From: Janthinobacterium aquaticum | GTDB lineage: Bacteria; Pseudomonadota; Gammaproteobacteria; Burkholderiales; Burkholderiaceae_D | Direction of reading: 5' to 3' | NCBI RefSeq assembly: GCF_009208565.1 | Contig: NZ_WFLK01000018.1 | Span: forward strand, 1 to 64,000 | Length of the DNA: 64,000 nt | Position numbers and translations under genes: made by a program | Notes under the pieces: generated by a model | The model's input: the letters and a program-made list of their open reading frames with translations, nothing else | Databases searched by the model: none | Told to the model about the DNA's origin: nothing | In this document: positions 35,655 to 43,382 of the stretch, piece after piece | How the letters are laid out: each line of letters begins with the position of its first letter | Position numbering within the stretch: position 1 is the stretch's first letter

Positions 35655-36753
35655 CGAGTGCGCTCCTGATCAGGGCCACTGCCTGGTAAGGCAGGGCCGG
35701 TTCCATGGTGACGGGTATGGCTTTTTCATGTGCCAGAAGCAGCAAATGTGCCACGTCCGGCGCATTCGTGTCGCGCACGATCAGGCGTTCCGGCACACGG
35801 CGCAGCAGCACGCGCGTGGCCTCGCCGATGCCCGGCTTGATCAGGTTGATGTCGCTGATGCCGTACTGCTTTTGCGCGCTGTCCATATACGCCTGCGAGC
35901 GCGCCGCCATGGCCGGCGCATCGGTGGCGACCGCCGCCGGCAGTCCCTCGTTGGCGGCCAGCGCGATGGCGTCGGCCACCAGCGCGTCGGCAAAGGCGCG
36001 CGACTGGTCGTGCGCTTCGAACTGCGCGTAGTACACGCAGCCATGGAACTGATCGGGGCCGATCGATTCGTTGAGCACCGAGCGGCTGACCAGGCCCGAG
36101 ACGGTGGCGTTGAGGATGCTCGACGCAATCAGGTAGTCGTCGCACGAGGCGGCGCAGGCGGCGGTACCGGCCAGGTCGGACAGCACGAACAGGCCGCTGT
36201 CGATGGTTACCTTGTGTTCGCGGTTGAACTGTTCGACCGTGTGGCGCAGTTCACGCGAAATCACGCCCTTGCCGGTCCAGCCGTCGACAAACACGATCGA
36301 CTCTGCGCTTGCGCCTTGCGCCAGGATATGGCGCAGCGCCACCTGGTCGATGCCGCGGTCGCGGATGATCGAGACCGAATAATGGCGGCATTCGCGCTGA
36401 AAGACCTCGCGCAGCAGATGCACCAGGATCACGCCGACCGGCGTGCCGGCGCGCGCCAGCGACACCAGCGTAACGGGTCCGTTGCGGCGCGCCGCAATCA
36501 GCGCGGCCAGGCGCAGGCAGTCGCGCGCCATCTGCGTGCGGTTCGCTTCAAAGGCGCTCTGGAACAGCGCCAGATAGGCCGGCGAAGGCAAGGATTCCGG
36601 CGACAGCATCTCGCTGTAATGGCGCTGGCCGGACTGGATCAGGCGCTCCTTTTCGGCCAGGTCGCGGATCGGCTCCAAGGCCATCGGTGTCAGCAAAAAC
36701 TCGACATCGCCCTGCGCATAGCTGCCGCTGAAGTGCGGTGCAGCGGCGTTCAT
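35647..36753 (-). CDS. StiP/PELOTA-domain protein of the Ter cluster
   Basis: A 368-residue protein. Residues ~5-265 are the StiP domain, called a cysteine-protease or PRTase-like family in databases (GSYAQGDVEFLLTP, RAGTPVGVILVHLLRE, DGWTGKGVISREL). The C-terminal ~90 residues are a PELOTA-type RNA-binding fold (YGISDINLIKPGIGEATRVLLRRVPERLIV). Its true activity is unknown: a ribosyl transfer or RNA-linked step has been suggested for such clusters. It overlaps its neighbours on both sides. Confidence 0.8.
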   Translation of the reverse strand: MNAAAPHFSGSYAQGDVEFLLTPMALEPIRDLAEKERLIQSGQRHYSEMLSPESLPSPAYLALFQSAFEANRTQMARDCLRLAALIAARRNGPVTLVSLARAGTPVGVILVHLLREVFQRECRHYSVSIIRDRGIDQVALRHILAQGASAESIVFVDGWTGKGVISRELRHTVEQFNREHKVTIDSGLFVLSDLAGTAACAASCDDYLIASSILNATVSGLVSRSVLNESIGPDQFHGCVYYAQFEAHDQSRAFADALVADAIALAANEGLPAAVATDAPAMAARSQAYMDSAQKQYGISDINLIKPGIGEATRVLLRRVPERLIVRDTNAPDVAHLLLLAHEKAIPVTMEPALPYQAVALIRSALDG

Positions 36754-37502
36754 AAGGCCGCCACCGTCAGCGCGGCCAGCTGGGTGCCATTGGGTACGAT
36801 GGCGTAGTCGCAGGCGGCCATAAAGCGCGCATCGGACTTGCTGTCGCCCATGCCGAAGGTCAGGATCGGGCCATGCTCAGCTTCCAGTTCGGCGCGCAGA
36901 TAGGCCACCGCGCGCGCCTTGTTGAGCGTCTTCGGCAGCACCGCCAGGTTGTTGCCGTTGCGGTGGATGAAGTAGTCCGAGCCTTCGCCGGCGATCCAGT
37001 CGGCCAGCACCTGCTGCTCGATATCGGCCAGGCGCTCGCCCTTCGCTTCATGGTCTTTCACCACCACGTAGAACGGCGTGTTGTAGTCTTCGATCAGGCG
37101 TGCGCGCGACGGCAGGCCGGCTTTCTGCTGGAAGTCGTCGATCACGCGCATCGCTTCGCCCAGGCCCGGCAGGGCCAGATGCATATCGTCCTGCATCAAC
37201 GCCAGCCAGCCGGCGTCGAGCGCGCCGCCCGGCTGCAGCACGATGCCGCCGTAATCGAGCACGCTGTAGCTGGTAAAGGGCAGGTCGACGCGGCGAAACG
37301 CATCGCCATTTCTGGCCGTGGCCGGGATCAGGGTCATGCCGCTTTGCGCGAATTCAAAGAAGGCGCGCTGGCGGGCGGTGGTGAAGGAACAGGCCTCGCC
37401 ATTTTTCAGGTAGGCCGCTGGTTGCAGATCGGTCTCGCCGACGCATTTTTTGGGCGTCTGGAACAGGGTATCGTCCAGGTCAACAAACAGGAATTTCTTC
37501 AA
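36750..37502 (-). CDS. HAD-family phosphatase of the Ter cluster
   Basis: A ~250-residue HAD hydrolase. The nucleophile motif is FLFVDLDDTLFQTP, with motif III/IV in TFGMGDSKSDARFMA. Start TTG 37502 is inferred because KKFLFVDLDD follows at once and no ATG fits; the frame continues to 37622 but overlaps the upstream gene in a non-family sequence. Start uncertain. It overlaps the phosphoribosyltransferase by 23 bases and stiP by four. It may dephosphorylate an intermediate made by the neighbours. Confidence 0.8.
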   Translation of the reverse strand: MKKFLFVDLDDTLFQTPKKCVGETDLQPAAYLKNGEACSFTTARQRAFFEFAQSGMTLIPATARNGDAFRRVDLPFTSYSVLDYGGIVLQPGGALDAGWLALMQDDMHLALPGLGEAMRVIDDFQQKAGLPSRARLIEDYNTPFYVVVKDHEAKGERLADIEQQVLADWIAGEGSDYFIHRNGNNLAVLPKTLNKARAVAYLRAELEAEHGPILTFGMGDSKSDARFMAACDYAIVPNGTQLAALTVAAL

Positions 37503-38634
37503 TTTTGGTCTCGGACTGGAAGTGGAACAGGCGGCCGTGCAACTGGCCGGCAAGCTGCAGGAGCGCCGGGCTGGCCGGCGTCTCGTGGCAGATAAAAACG
37601 TGGTCGTACTGACCGGGCGCAACGTTGTACAGGTAATTGGCGATGCCTTCGCCGTAGTTGTCGTCGCAGGCGACGATATGGCTGACAGAACCCCATGACA
37701 GTATCGGCGAGCGCGTGGTCGACTGCACTACCACGTTCTTGCCCAGCGCTTCGAGTTCGCGCCCCAGCAAAAACGACGGGTGCATGAATTCGCCGGTGCC
37801 CAGCACCAGCACCGTGTCGCCTTCAACGATGTCACGCGCCAGCTGCTGCGCCAGCGCCTGCGGCGGCGCCAGTGCGCGGTTCACGCCGATGCGGCCAAAC
37901 GCATCGCTGGCGCCGCGTTCGGCGTTCGCTTCGAAGCGCTGCGCACTGGGCGCCGGCGTCGTCGGGGCGCTGCCCGCTGCAAAGCCATACTGGCCGGACA
38001 AGGCTGCGCCGATGGTGGTAGGCAGGCCGAAGCGCTCGCTCAAGCCGGCATTGGCGGCCTGGCCCATGAAATTGGTGATCACGCCCAGATGCAGTTGTTC
38101 GAGCTGCGGATAGCGCGCGCGGCAGACCGCGATCAGGTTGGCAAAGGTGTTGCCGGTCGACGCTTCATCGTCGATCAGCACCAGGCTGCGCGCGCTGGAA
38201 AAAATCGCGCTCGCTTCCTGCGACAGATGCAGGAACTGGCGCGGCGCATGGCTGTGCGACTCTTCAAATTCAAAGAACGGCAGCTCGCCCACGCGGTAGC
38301 GCGAGCTGTGCAGGAACAGCCCTTGCGCCTGTGGATGGGTGCGCAGCCAGGCTTCGAAAACGCCCTGGCCCAGGCCGATGGCCGTTTCGGCCATGGCGAT
38401 AAAAACCACCGGGCCGGGCAGGGACGGAATCTGTGCGGCCAGGTCGGCGTGGATCGCTTCCATCGCGCGCGGCGTGGCCGGCCAGTGCTTGCCCAGCACC
38501 TTGGACAAAAACAGGAAACCGCGCTTGGCGTTGGCGCGCGCGGCGTAGCCGATCAGCGCGTCGAGTGCAAAGCGTGCCTCGTCGATCTGCAGCGTCAGTT
38601 CGCCCGTGGGCATCTGCTGCCTGACGATGCTCAT
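37480..38634 (-). CDS. Phosphoribosyltransferase with TRSP domain (Ter cluster)
   Basis: A 384-residue two-domain protein. Residues ~15-230 are an orotate-PRTase-like domain with the PRPP loop SLVLIDDEASTGNTFANLI. Residues ~265-380 are a TRSP domain with the name-giving STTRSPI and the GTGEFMHPSFLLGREL helix. This pair is a marker of Ter biosynthetic clusters. It likely transfers a ribose phosphate to an unknown base. ATG 38634 overlaps the ATP-grasp stop as ATGA; the open frame to 38964 lies inside the ATP-grasp gene. Confidence 0.85.
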   Translation of the reverse strand: MSIVRQQMPTGELTLQIDEARFALDALIGYAARANAKRGFLFLSKVLGKHWPATPRAMEAIHADLAAQIPSLPGPVVFIAMAETAIGLGQGVFEAWLRTHPQAQGLFLHSSRYRVGELPFFEFEESHSHAPRQFLHLSQEASAIFSSARSLVLIDDEASTGNTFANLIAVCRARYPQLEQLHLGVITNFMGQAANAGLSERFGLPTTIGAALSGQYGFAAGSAPTTPAPSAQRFEANAERGASDAFGRIGVNRALAPPQALAQQLARDIVEGDTVLVLGTGEFMHPSFLLGRELEALGKNVVVQSTTRSPILSWGSVSHIVACDDNYGEGIANYLYNVAPGQYDHVFICHETPASPALLQLAGQLHGRLFHFQSETKIEEIPVC

Positions 38635-39668
38635 GGCAGCTCCACGGCCAGCGCCGTTTCGGCCACGCGCATGCCTTCGCGGATGAGCGGCACCACCAGC
38701 TTGTCGTAGCCCTGGTCGAAGCCGGCCAGCGCCAGGTAGGGCAGGTTGGGACCGGCCGCGCAGGCCATGCCGATGCCGCCCGACATGCGCGGATTGATCT
38801 CCAGCAGCGCCAGGCCCTTGGCGCCTTCGCGGAACTGGATATTGAACACGCCATTGAGTGCGTAGTCGCGTGCCAGTTTTTCGCAGGCGGCCAGCAACTC
38901 GGCACGCAGCTCGATCAGCTGGCCGCTGCCGGCCGTGTGCAGCTTCTTGCGCGGCACGGCGCATACCAGCCGGCCATGGTCGGCCACGCAGTCGGCGCTG
39001 TACTCGTGGCCGTCCAGGTATTCCATCAGCAGCAGCGTGCGAAACGTCTGGAGCTTTGCCAGTCCATCTCGCAGTTCCTGCGCATTGATCTGGTAGGCCG
39101 CGCCGGCCAGCAGCAAATCGGTGCTCGAGCGCTCTTCATCGAGCACGGCAAAGCCCAGGCCATACACCGATTCGGACGGCTTGATGCACAGCTTGCGGTG
39201 CAGCGGGCGCAGTTCGGCAAAGGCGGCGTCGTATTGTTCAATGGTGGTGACGGCGCGGTAGTCGGCCGGCGGCGCCATCGGCAGATCGAGGCCGGCGCAA
39301 AAGCGCGCCTTGTCATGCATCAGCGCCAGCACGTCCGGGCTGGCCACGCTGAGCACGCGCGTGCCGATGGCGGCAAAGCGCGCGCATTCGCTGCCGATCA
39401 GGCCCGCTTCCTTGCCTGGCCAGAAAATCGTCACGCCGTGTTCCTGGCAAAACGCCAGGCACCACTCGATATAGTCTTCGCCCGTCAGTCCTGCCGGTTC
39501 GACTGCCGATTCATGCGCCGACAGGAACGCTGCCGCATGGGCATTGGTATTGGTACAGATGATGTGATAGCGCGGCTTGCCACCGGTGGCCGCTTCATCG
39601 GCTTCGCGGATCAGGCGCATTGCCGTGCCGACCGAGGAAAATGTTTTGTTGAACCAGACTCTATGCAT
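38631..39668 (-). CDS. ATP-grasp enzyme of the Ter cluster
   Basis: A 345-residue ATP-grasp ligase. Visible are the lysine and ATP-binding segment KLCIKPSESVYGLGF, the LLLMEYLDGHEYSADCVAD block and the metal-binding end LALLEINPRMSGGIGMA. It should ligate an amine or carboxylate to an activated substrate, perhaps as the first or last step of the cluster's product. No Shine-Dalgarno precedes ATG 39668. The 117-base gap to the next gene upstream may carry its own promoter. Confidence 0.85.
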   Translation of the reverse strand: MHRVWFNKTFSSVGTAMRLIREADEAATGGKPRYHIICTNTNAHAAAFLSAHESAVEPAGLTGEDYIEWCLAFCQEHGVTIFWPGKEAGLIGSECARFAAIGTRVLSVASPDVLALMHDKARFCAGLDLPMAPPADYRAVTTIEQYDAAFAELRPLHRKLCIKPSESVYGLGFAVLDEERSSTDLLLAGAAYQINAQELRDGLAKLQTFRTLLLMEYLDGHEYSADCVADHGRLVCAVPRKKLHTAGSGQLIELRAELLAACEKLARDYALNGVFNIQFREGAKGLALLEINPRMSGGIGMACAAGPNLPYLALAGFDQGYDKLVVPLIREGMRVAETALAVELP

Positions 39669-39714
39669 GAACGGGTAACCGGTAGGAGGGGTGAATCAGG
39701 TCGCGCGCACTGAT

Positions 39715-39730
39715 GGTTGATCGGTTGATC
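39715..39730. promoter_or_regulatory. Tandem GGTTGATC repeat upstream of the ATP-grasp gene
   Basis: GGTTGATC occurs twice in direct tandem (39715-39722, 39723-39730), flanked by GCGCGCAC / GTGCGCGC arms. It lies 47 bases before the ATP-grasp start in a gap that has no ribosome site. Possible operator. Confidence 0.3.
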
Positions 39731-39785
39731 GCGTGTGCGCGCGCAGTCTAGCCGGTCAGCCTTAAGCTGGCCTTACGTCGTGCGG

Positions 39786-40499
39786 TCAGCCGGCCTTGCC
39801 GGAGGTCCATTTCAGGAAGGCGTCGCGGTTGCGCGAGCAGATAAAGACCTTGCCCGAACCGGAAAAGCGCAGCACGATGCCTTCGCCGCTGGTCACGCTG
39901 TTGACCATATTGCCGAGGAAGCCGCCGATGCCGCCGCCGCCAGCACCGCCGCCGGTGGTGACCGAGATTTCATATTTCAGGCTGTTGTCCCAGCAGACCA
40001 CGTGCGAATTGTCGATCACCACATCCTTGCCCGGTTCGACATCGAGCTGGAACATGGAGCCGAAGCCGGATACCACCACCTGGCCCGAGCCCGACGTTTC
40101 CATCACGAAGAAGCCGCCCGACTGGGCAAACAGCGCGTTGCCGATGCTTTGCGTGCGCACCTTCATTTCGGTGCCCGAGGTGGCAGCGACAAACGCGCCG
40201 TCATTGAGCAGGTACTGGCGCGCACCGACATCGACCACTTCGATCGCGCCGGGCAGGGTCGGCGAGAGCAGGCAGTCGCCGCTTCCGCGCACCGCTTCGA
40301 TATGCTGCTGGAAGAACGATTCGCCGTTGGCAAAGCGGCGCATGATGGCGCTGCCCAGGCCGCCCGTCATCTTGCCCTTCAAATCGAGCGCCGTCTCCAT
40401 CATCACCATTGCATCGGACTCGCAATAGATGGTTTCACCCTGTTTCATGCTCACATGCAGAAAAGGATCGACGTCGCCGGTTACACTGAATACTGGCAT
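39786..40499 (-). CDS. AIM24 / TIGR00266-family protein
   Basis: A 237-residue beta-rich protein of the AIM24 family (YCESDAMVMMETALDLKGKMTGGLGSAIMRRFANGESFF, PGAIEVVDVG, GSGQVVVSGFGSMFQLDV, and a Gly-rich run GGGAGGGGIGG at ~190). Bacterial members often sit in Ter clusters. Their role is unknown, possibly membrane or vesicle association. It lies 62 bases after terD, separated by a hairpin terminator, so it may be expressed at a lower level. Confidence 0.85.
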   Translation of the reverse strand: MPVFSVTGDVDPFLHVSMKQGETIYCESDAMVMMETALDLKGKMTGGLGSAIMRRFANGESFFQQHIEAVRGSGDCLLSPTLPGAIEVVDVGARQYLLNDGAFVAATSGTEMKVRTQSIGNALFAQSGGFFVMETSGSGQVVVSGFGSMFQLDVEPGKDVVIDNSHVVCWDNSLKYEISVTTGGGAGGGGIGGFLGNMVNSVTSGEGIVLRFSGSGKVFICSRNRDAFLKWTSGKAG

Positions 40500-40509
40500 G
40501 ATAAATCTC

Positions 40510-40542
40510 CAAAAAAAAGCCGCCTGACGAAGCCAGGCGGCT
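40510..40542 (-). terminator. Attenuator/terminator between terD and the AIM24 gene
   Basis: Nine-base arms AGCCGCCTG / CAGGCGGCT (40518-40526 and 40534-40542) are followed, on the minus strand, by eight T. It stops part of the terC-terD transcript before the biosynthetic genes. Confidence 0.8.
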
Positions 40543-40561
40543 GTGTTCAGCTCACGTTAGA

Positions 40562-41137
40562 TTATGCGTTCACGCCGAACGAGCGTGCCAGTGGCCCCAG
40601 GCCGCCGTTGAAACCTTGGCCGATGGCCTTGAATTTCCATTCGCCGTTGTAGCGGTAAACTTCACCAAAGATCATCGCCGTTTCGGTCGAGCTGTCTTCG
40701 GACAGGTCGTAGCGGGCGATTTCGCGTTCGCCTTCGGCGTTCAGGCAGCGGATAAACGCTTTCGAGACCATGCCGAAGTTCTGGCGGCGCGCGTCGGCAT
40801 CATGGATGGTGACGGTAATGCTGATGCGCTCGATATCGGTCGGCACGCGCGACAGGTCGATCTCGATGCGTTCATCGTCGCCTTCGCCTTCGCCGGTCTG
40901 GTTGTCGCCCGTGTGGACGATCGAACCATCGGTCGATTTCAGGTTGTTGTAGAAGATGAAGTCGGAGTCGCCACGCACTTTGCCGTCTGCTTTCAACAGG
41001 AAGGCGCTGCCGTCCAGGTCGAAGGTGGCGCCATCGGTCGAGCGTGGGTCCCAGCCCAGGCCGATAATGATCTTCTTCAGGTTCGGTGCTTCCTTGCTCA
41101 GGTTGACGTTACCGCCCTTTTGCAGACTGATTGCCAT
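40562..41137 (-). CDS. terD: TerD-family stress protein
   Basis: A 191-residue calcium-binding TerD (TerD/TerE/TerZ) protein. Typical blocks are [73 protein letters not shown] (metal-binding acidic stretch) and [20 protein letters not shown]. These proteins are linked to resistance to tellurite, colicins and phage and to redox stress. AAGGAG precedes ATG 41137. A terminator follows the gene. Confidence 0.93.
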   Translation of the reverse strand: MAISLQKGGNVNLSKEAPNLKKIIIGLGWDPRSTDGATFDLDGSAFLLKADGKVRGDSDFIFYNNLKSTDGSIVHTGDNQTGEGEGDDERIEIDLSRVPTDIERISITVTIHDADARRQNFGMVSKAFIRCLNAEGEREIARYDLSEDSSTETAMIFGEVYRYNGEWKFKAIGQGFNGGLGPLARSFGVNA

Positions 41138-41226
41138 GTGTCGCTCCTTATAGATAAATGTATGCCGGAAGGATCAAGCGCCAGGGCTTGACCCTTGAAC
41201 TGCATATGGTGACGAAATCGCCAGTT

Positions 41227-42303
41227 TCAAGCCTCGGCTGCGTGCCGCTTGCGATAACGCAGCGACGACCACAGCGAGACCAGAATGAAGGCCACGCCGG
41301 ACAGGCCGGTGAACCACTCGGGAATATGGTACTTGACGGAGGCAAGCATGATCAAGGCCAGGATGCCGATGGCATAGTGGGCGCCGTGTTCCAGGTAGAC
41401 GAATTCGTCCAGCGTGCCCTTGTGCACCAGGAACACCGTCATCGAGCGCACGAACATGGCGCCGATGGCCAGGCCGAGCATGATGATGACGACGTCATTG
41501 GTAATGGCAAAGGCGCCGATCACGCCGTCAAAGCTGAACGAAGCGTCCAGCACTTCGAGGTACAAAAAGCCGCCGATGCTGCCGCGCGCCACGTTCTTGA
41601 CCAGTTCGCCGTTGCCGTTTTTGACGGCTGGCGCATCGCTGTCTTCGTCCGCGTCCGGTTCGCCTTCTTCAAGCAGGCCGCTGAGCCAGTTCACGCCCAG
41701 GTAGACGGCAATGCCGACGATACCCGAGGCCAACACGCTGTACTTTTCATCGACCGGACCCATCGCCACGCAACCGGCCACGGCGCCCATGGTGATCAGC
41801 ACAGCCAGGCTTTCCGTGCCCAGCGCATTGACCTTTTCTTCGGCCCAGCCCAGCCAGTGCAGTTCCTTTTCGTCGTCAAACAGGAAATTGAGGAACACCA
41901 GCAGCAGGAAGGCGCCACCAAAGGCTGCGACCTGCGCATGGTTGTCGGTCAAGTGCTTGGCATACACCTCTGGCGTGGTGGTGGCCATGGTCCACACATC
42001 GACCAGACCCAAGCCTGTGGCGACCGAGACGATAACCAGCGGGAACAGCAGGCGCATGCCGAATACGGCCACCAGGATACCGACGGTGAGGAACAGCTTT
42101 TGCCAGAACTCGTTCCAGTGGCGCAGCACCGAAGCGTTGACCACCGCGTTGTCGAACGACAGCGATACTTCCATAATGCCCAGCACGCCGGTAATCCACA
42201 GCGCTTGCAGCAGGCCGCTCATGCCGCCGTGGGTGTAGCCCCACCAACCGGAAACGGCCATCAGGACAAACGTCACTAAAAAAGAAATTCTGAAATGCCG
42301 CAT
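41227..42303 (-). CDS. DUF475/TerC-like integral membrane protein
   Basis: A 358-residue inner-membrane protein with eight or so helices. The conserved acidic residues in membrane segments (EVSLSFDNAVVNA, EVLDASFSFDGVIGAFAIT) define the TerC/DUF475 family, proposed to move or sense metal ions. An acidic loop (EEGEPDADEDSDAP) separates the halves. It is the first gene of the Ter operon and lies 89 bases before terD. Confidence 0.9.
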   Translation of the reverse strand: MRHFRISFLVTFVLMAVSGWWGYTHGGMSGLLQALWITGVLGIMEVSLSFDNAVVNASVLRHWNEFWQKLFLTVGILVAVFGMRLLFPLVIVSVATGLGLVDVWTMATTTPEVYAKHLTDNHAQVAAFGGAFLLLVFLNFLFDDEKELHWLGWAEEKVNALGTESLAVLITMGAVAGCVAMGPVDEKYSVLASGIVGIAVYLGVNWLSGLLEEGEPDADEDSDAPAVKNGNGELVKNVARGSIGGFLYLEVLDASFSFDGVIGAFAITNDVVIIMLGLAIGAMFVRSMTVFLVHKGTLDEFVYLEHGAHYAIGILALIMLASVKYHIPEWFTGLSGVAFILVSLWSSLRYRKRHAAEA

Positions 42304-42341
42304 GGCTACCCCGTTATATTATTAGGTGTTATAGATTAATT

Positions 42342-42362
42342 AATTGATGATTTTCATCAATT
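42342..42362. promoter_or_regulatory. Inverted repeat in the terC upstream region
   Basis: Perfect nine-base arms AATTGATGA / TCATCAATT surround TTT. It is the only strong symmetry in the AT-rich region before the Ter operon, ~40 bases from the terC start and ~20 bases from a TATAAC (minus strand) that could be its -10 box. Likely operator or promoter symmetry. Confidence 0.45.
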
Positions 42363-42509
42363 GTTGTATTCACCATGGATTCTAGCGTATCGCCGGTCGG
42401 GGTGGCGTTTTATACGCAGCCACGTGCGCATGCTGCGGCAGTGTCGCCGCCAGCGGCGATCTGCGATAATGCGCGCCTGTTTGCAATCACTTATAACAAA
42501 GGAAAATCC

Positions 42510-42938
42510 GTGGATATCGCCTACCTCGTCACGCCCCTGATCACCTGGATCCTGGTCGGGCCGATCAAATTTTTGATCAACAGCGCGCGCACGCGCCAGT
42601 GGGCGTTCGGCCTGGTCGGCAACGGCGGCTTTCCCAGCAACCATAGCGCGGTTGTCTCCAGCATGGCCACCCTGATCGCGCTGCGTGAAGGCATCGGCCA
42701 CCCGGCCTTTGGCGTGGCCGTCACGCTGGCTTTTATCGTTATTATCGACGCTAACAGCCTGCGCCAGCATGTCGGCAAGCAGGCCGCTGCGATCAACCGC
42801 GTGGCAAAAGAGACCGCCAGCCCGGCCCATACCTGGCTGCGCGAGCGCATGGGGCATACTTTGGTTGAGATTGCCGGTGGCCTGTGTACGGGCGTGGCGA
42901 TCGGATTTTTGATTAATGCCGTGTTTGGTCGGGGTTGA
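42510..42938 (+). CDS. Divergent PAP2-family protein (YuiD-like)
   Basis: A 142-residue membrane protein. Sequence VDIAYLVTPLITWILVGPIKFLINSARTRQW and GGFPSNHSAVVSSMATLI (the PSNH core of this family) identify it. The remaining helices include TLVEIAGGLCTGVAIGFLINAV. It probably acts on a lipid phosphate. Start GTG 42510 has AAAGGA upstream; the longer frame from 42375 is unlikely. It is divergent from the ter operon. Confidence 0.88.
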   Translation: MDIAYLVTPLITWILVGPIKFLINSARTRQWAFGLVGNGGFPSNHSAVVSSMATLIALREGIGHPAFGVAVTLAFIVIIDANSLRQHVGKQAAAINRVAKETASPAHTWLRERMGHTLVEIAGGLCTGVAIGFLINAVFGRG

Positions 42939-42967
42939 TCCTGCTGCCGCCAAATTCCTCATGCTCC

Positions 42968-43012
42968 AACAATGTTGTCGGATTACGCCGCTGCGCGGCT
43001 AATCCGACCTAC
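42968..43012. repeat. REP-like repeat (single copy)
   Basis: Outer arms GTCGGATTA / TAATCCGAC with inner tip CGCCGC-TGC-GCGGC. Follows the divergent PAP2 gene and supplies the last codons and stop of the small minus-strand frame 42999-43151. Confidence 0.85.
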
Positions 43013-43151
43013 CAGACTGCGCCTTGCCCTCGACATTTTTCAGCCCCGCTTGGCCCGGTGTTCCCTTGCTGGCGACTGGAGGCGTATCAACCTTACTGGT
43101 GTGCTTGTGAAGTCGGGGCGCTAACTTAGACGCATTAGCGGCTGATGCCAT
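42999..43151 (-). CDS. Possible 50-residue small protein ending in the repeat
   Basis: A 50-codon frame (MASAANASKLAPRLHKHTSK...) of basic, Lys/Ala/Pro-rich composition. AGAAG precedes ATG 43151. It ends GRSD then TAG, where the last codons are the REP repeat GTAGGTCGGATTAG. No hydrophobic segment or known family. It may be a decaying gene or a small basic protein; coding status unproven. Confidence 0.3.
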   Translation of the reverse strand: MASAANASKLAPRLHKHTSKVDTPPVASKGTPGQAGLKNVEGKAQSGRSD

Positions 43152-43158
43152 ATTTCTT

Positions 43159-43200
43159 CTGAAACGCAAAACCCCGCTTCGGCGGGGTTTTGCGTTTCAG
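43159..43200. terminator. Exceptionally long perfect hairpin with TTCG loop
   Basis: Nineteen-base perfect arms (43159-43177 and 43182-43200, starting CTGAAACGC) enclose a TTCG tetraloop, with the GC-rich half next to the loop and T-rich DNA in the arms (GGGGTTTTGCG). It could be a bidirectional terminator or a stable RNA structure. Confidence 0.65.
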
Positions 43201-43382
43201 GGCGTAAAAACTACGTTTCACCCCTTGATTCATGCATTACAGCGGCCGCTGATTGACATCGCCAGAGACGCTCAGAGATACTCTGCCGATTGTGGTTTTA
43301 ATAAAAATAATGCCCGTGTGCCGACGCCAGCTTACCAAGTTGTCGCCCCGACATGCAGTTCAAATCATTCCGGAGAGTACCC

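Larger units (their letters stand above)
42939..43382. other. 444-base intergenic region before the RND pump genes
   Basis: From left to right it holds a single REP-like hairpin (42968-43012), a possible minus-strand small frame (42999-43151), an exceptional UUCG hairpin (43159-43200) and the presumed promoter region of the RND genes (43201-43370). No tRNA or known RNA gene was found by eye. Confidence 0.6.

Noticed and set aside
33044-42303. Cluster called a tellurite-resistance operon
   Set aside because: TerC/TerD homologues alone do not prove tellurite resistance, and the attached enzymes point to a broader stress pathway; I kept the neutral name.
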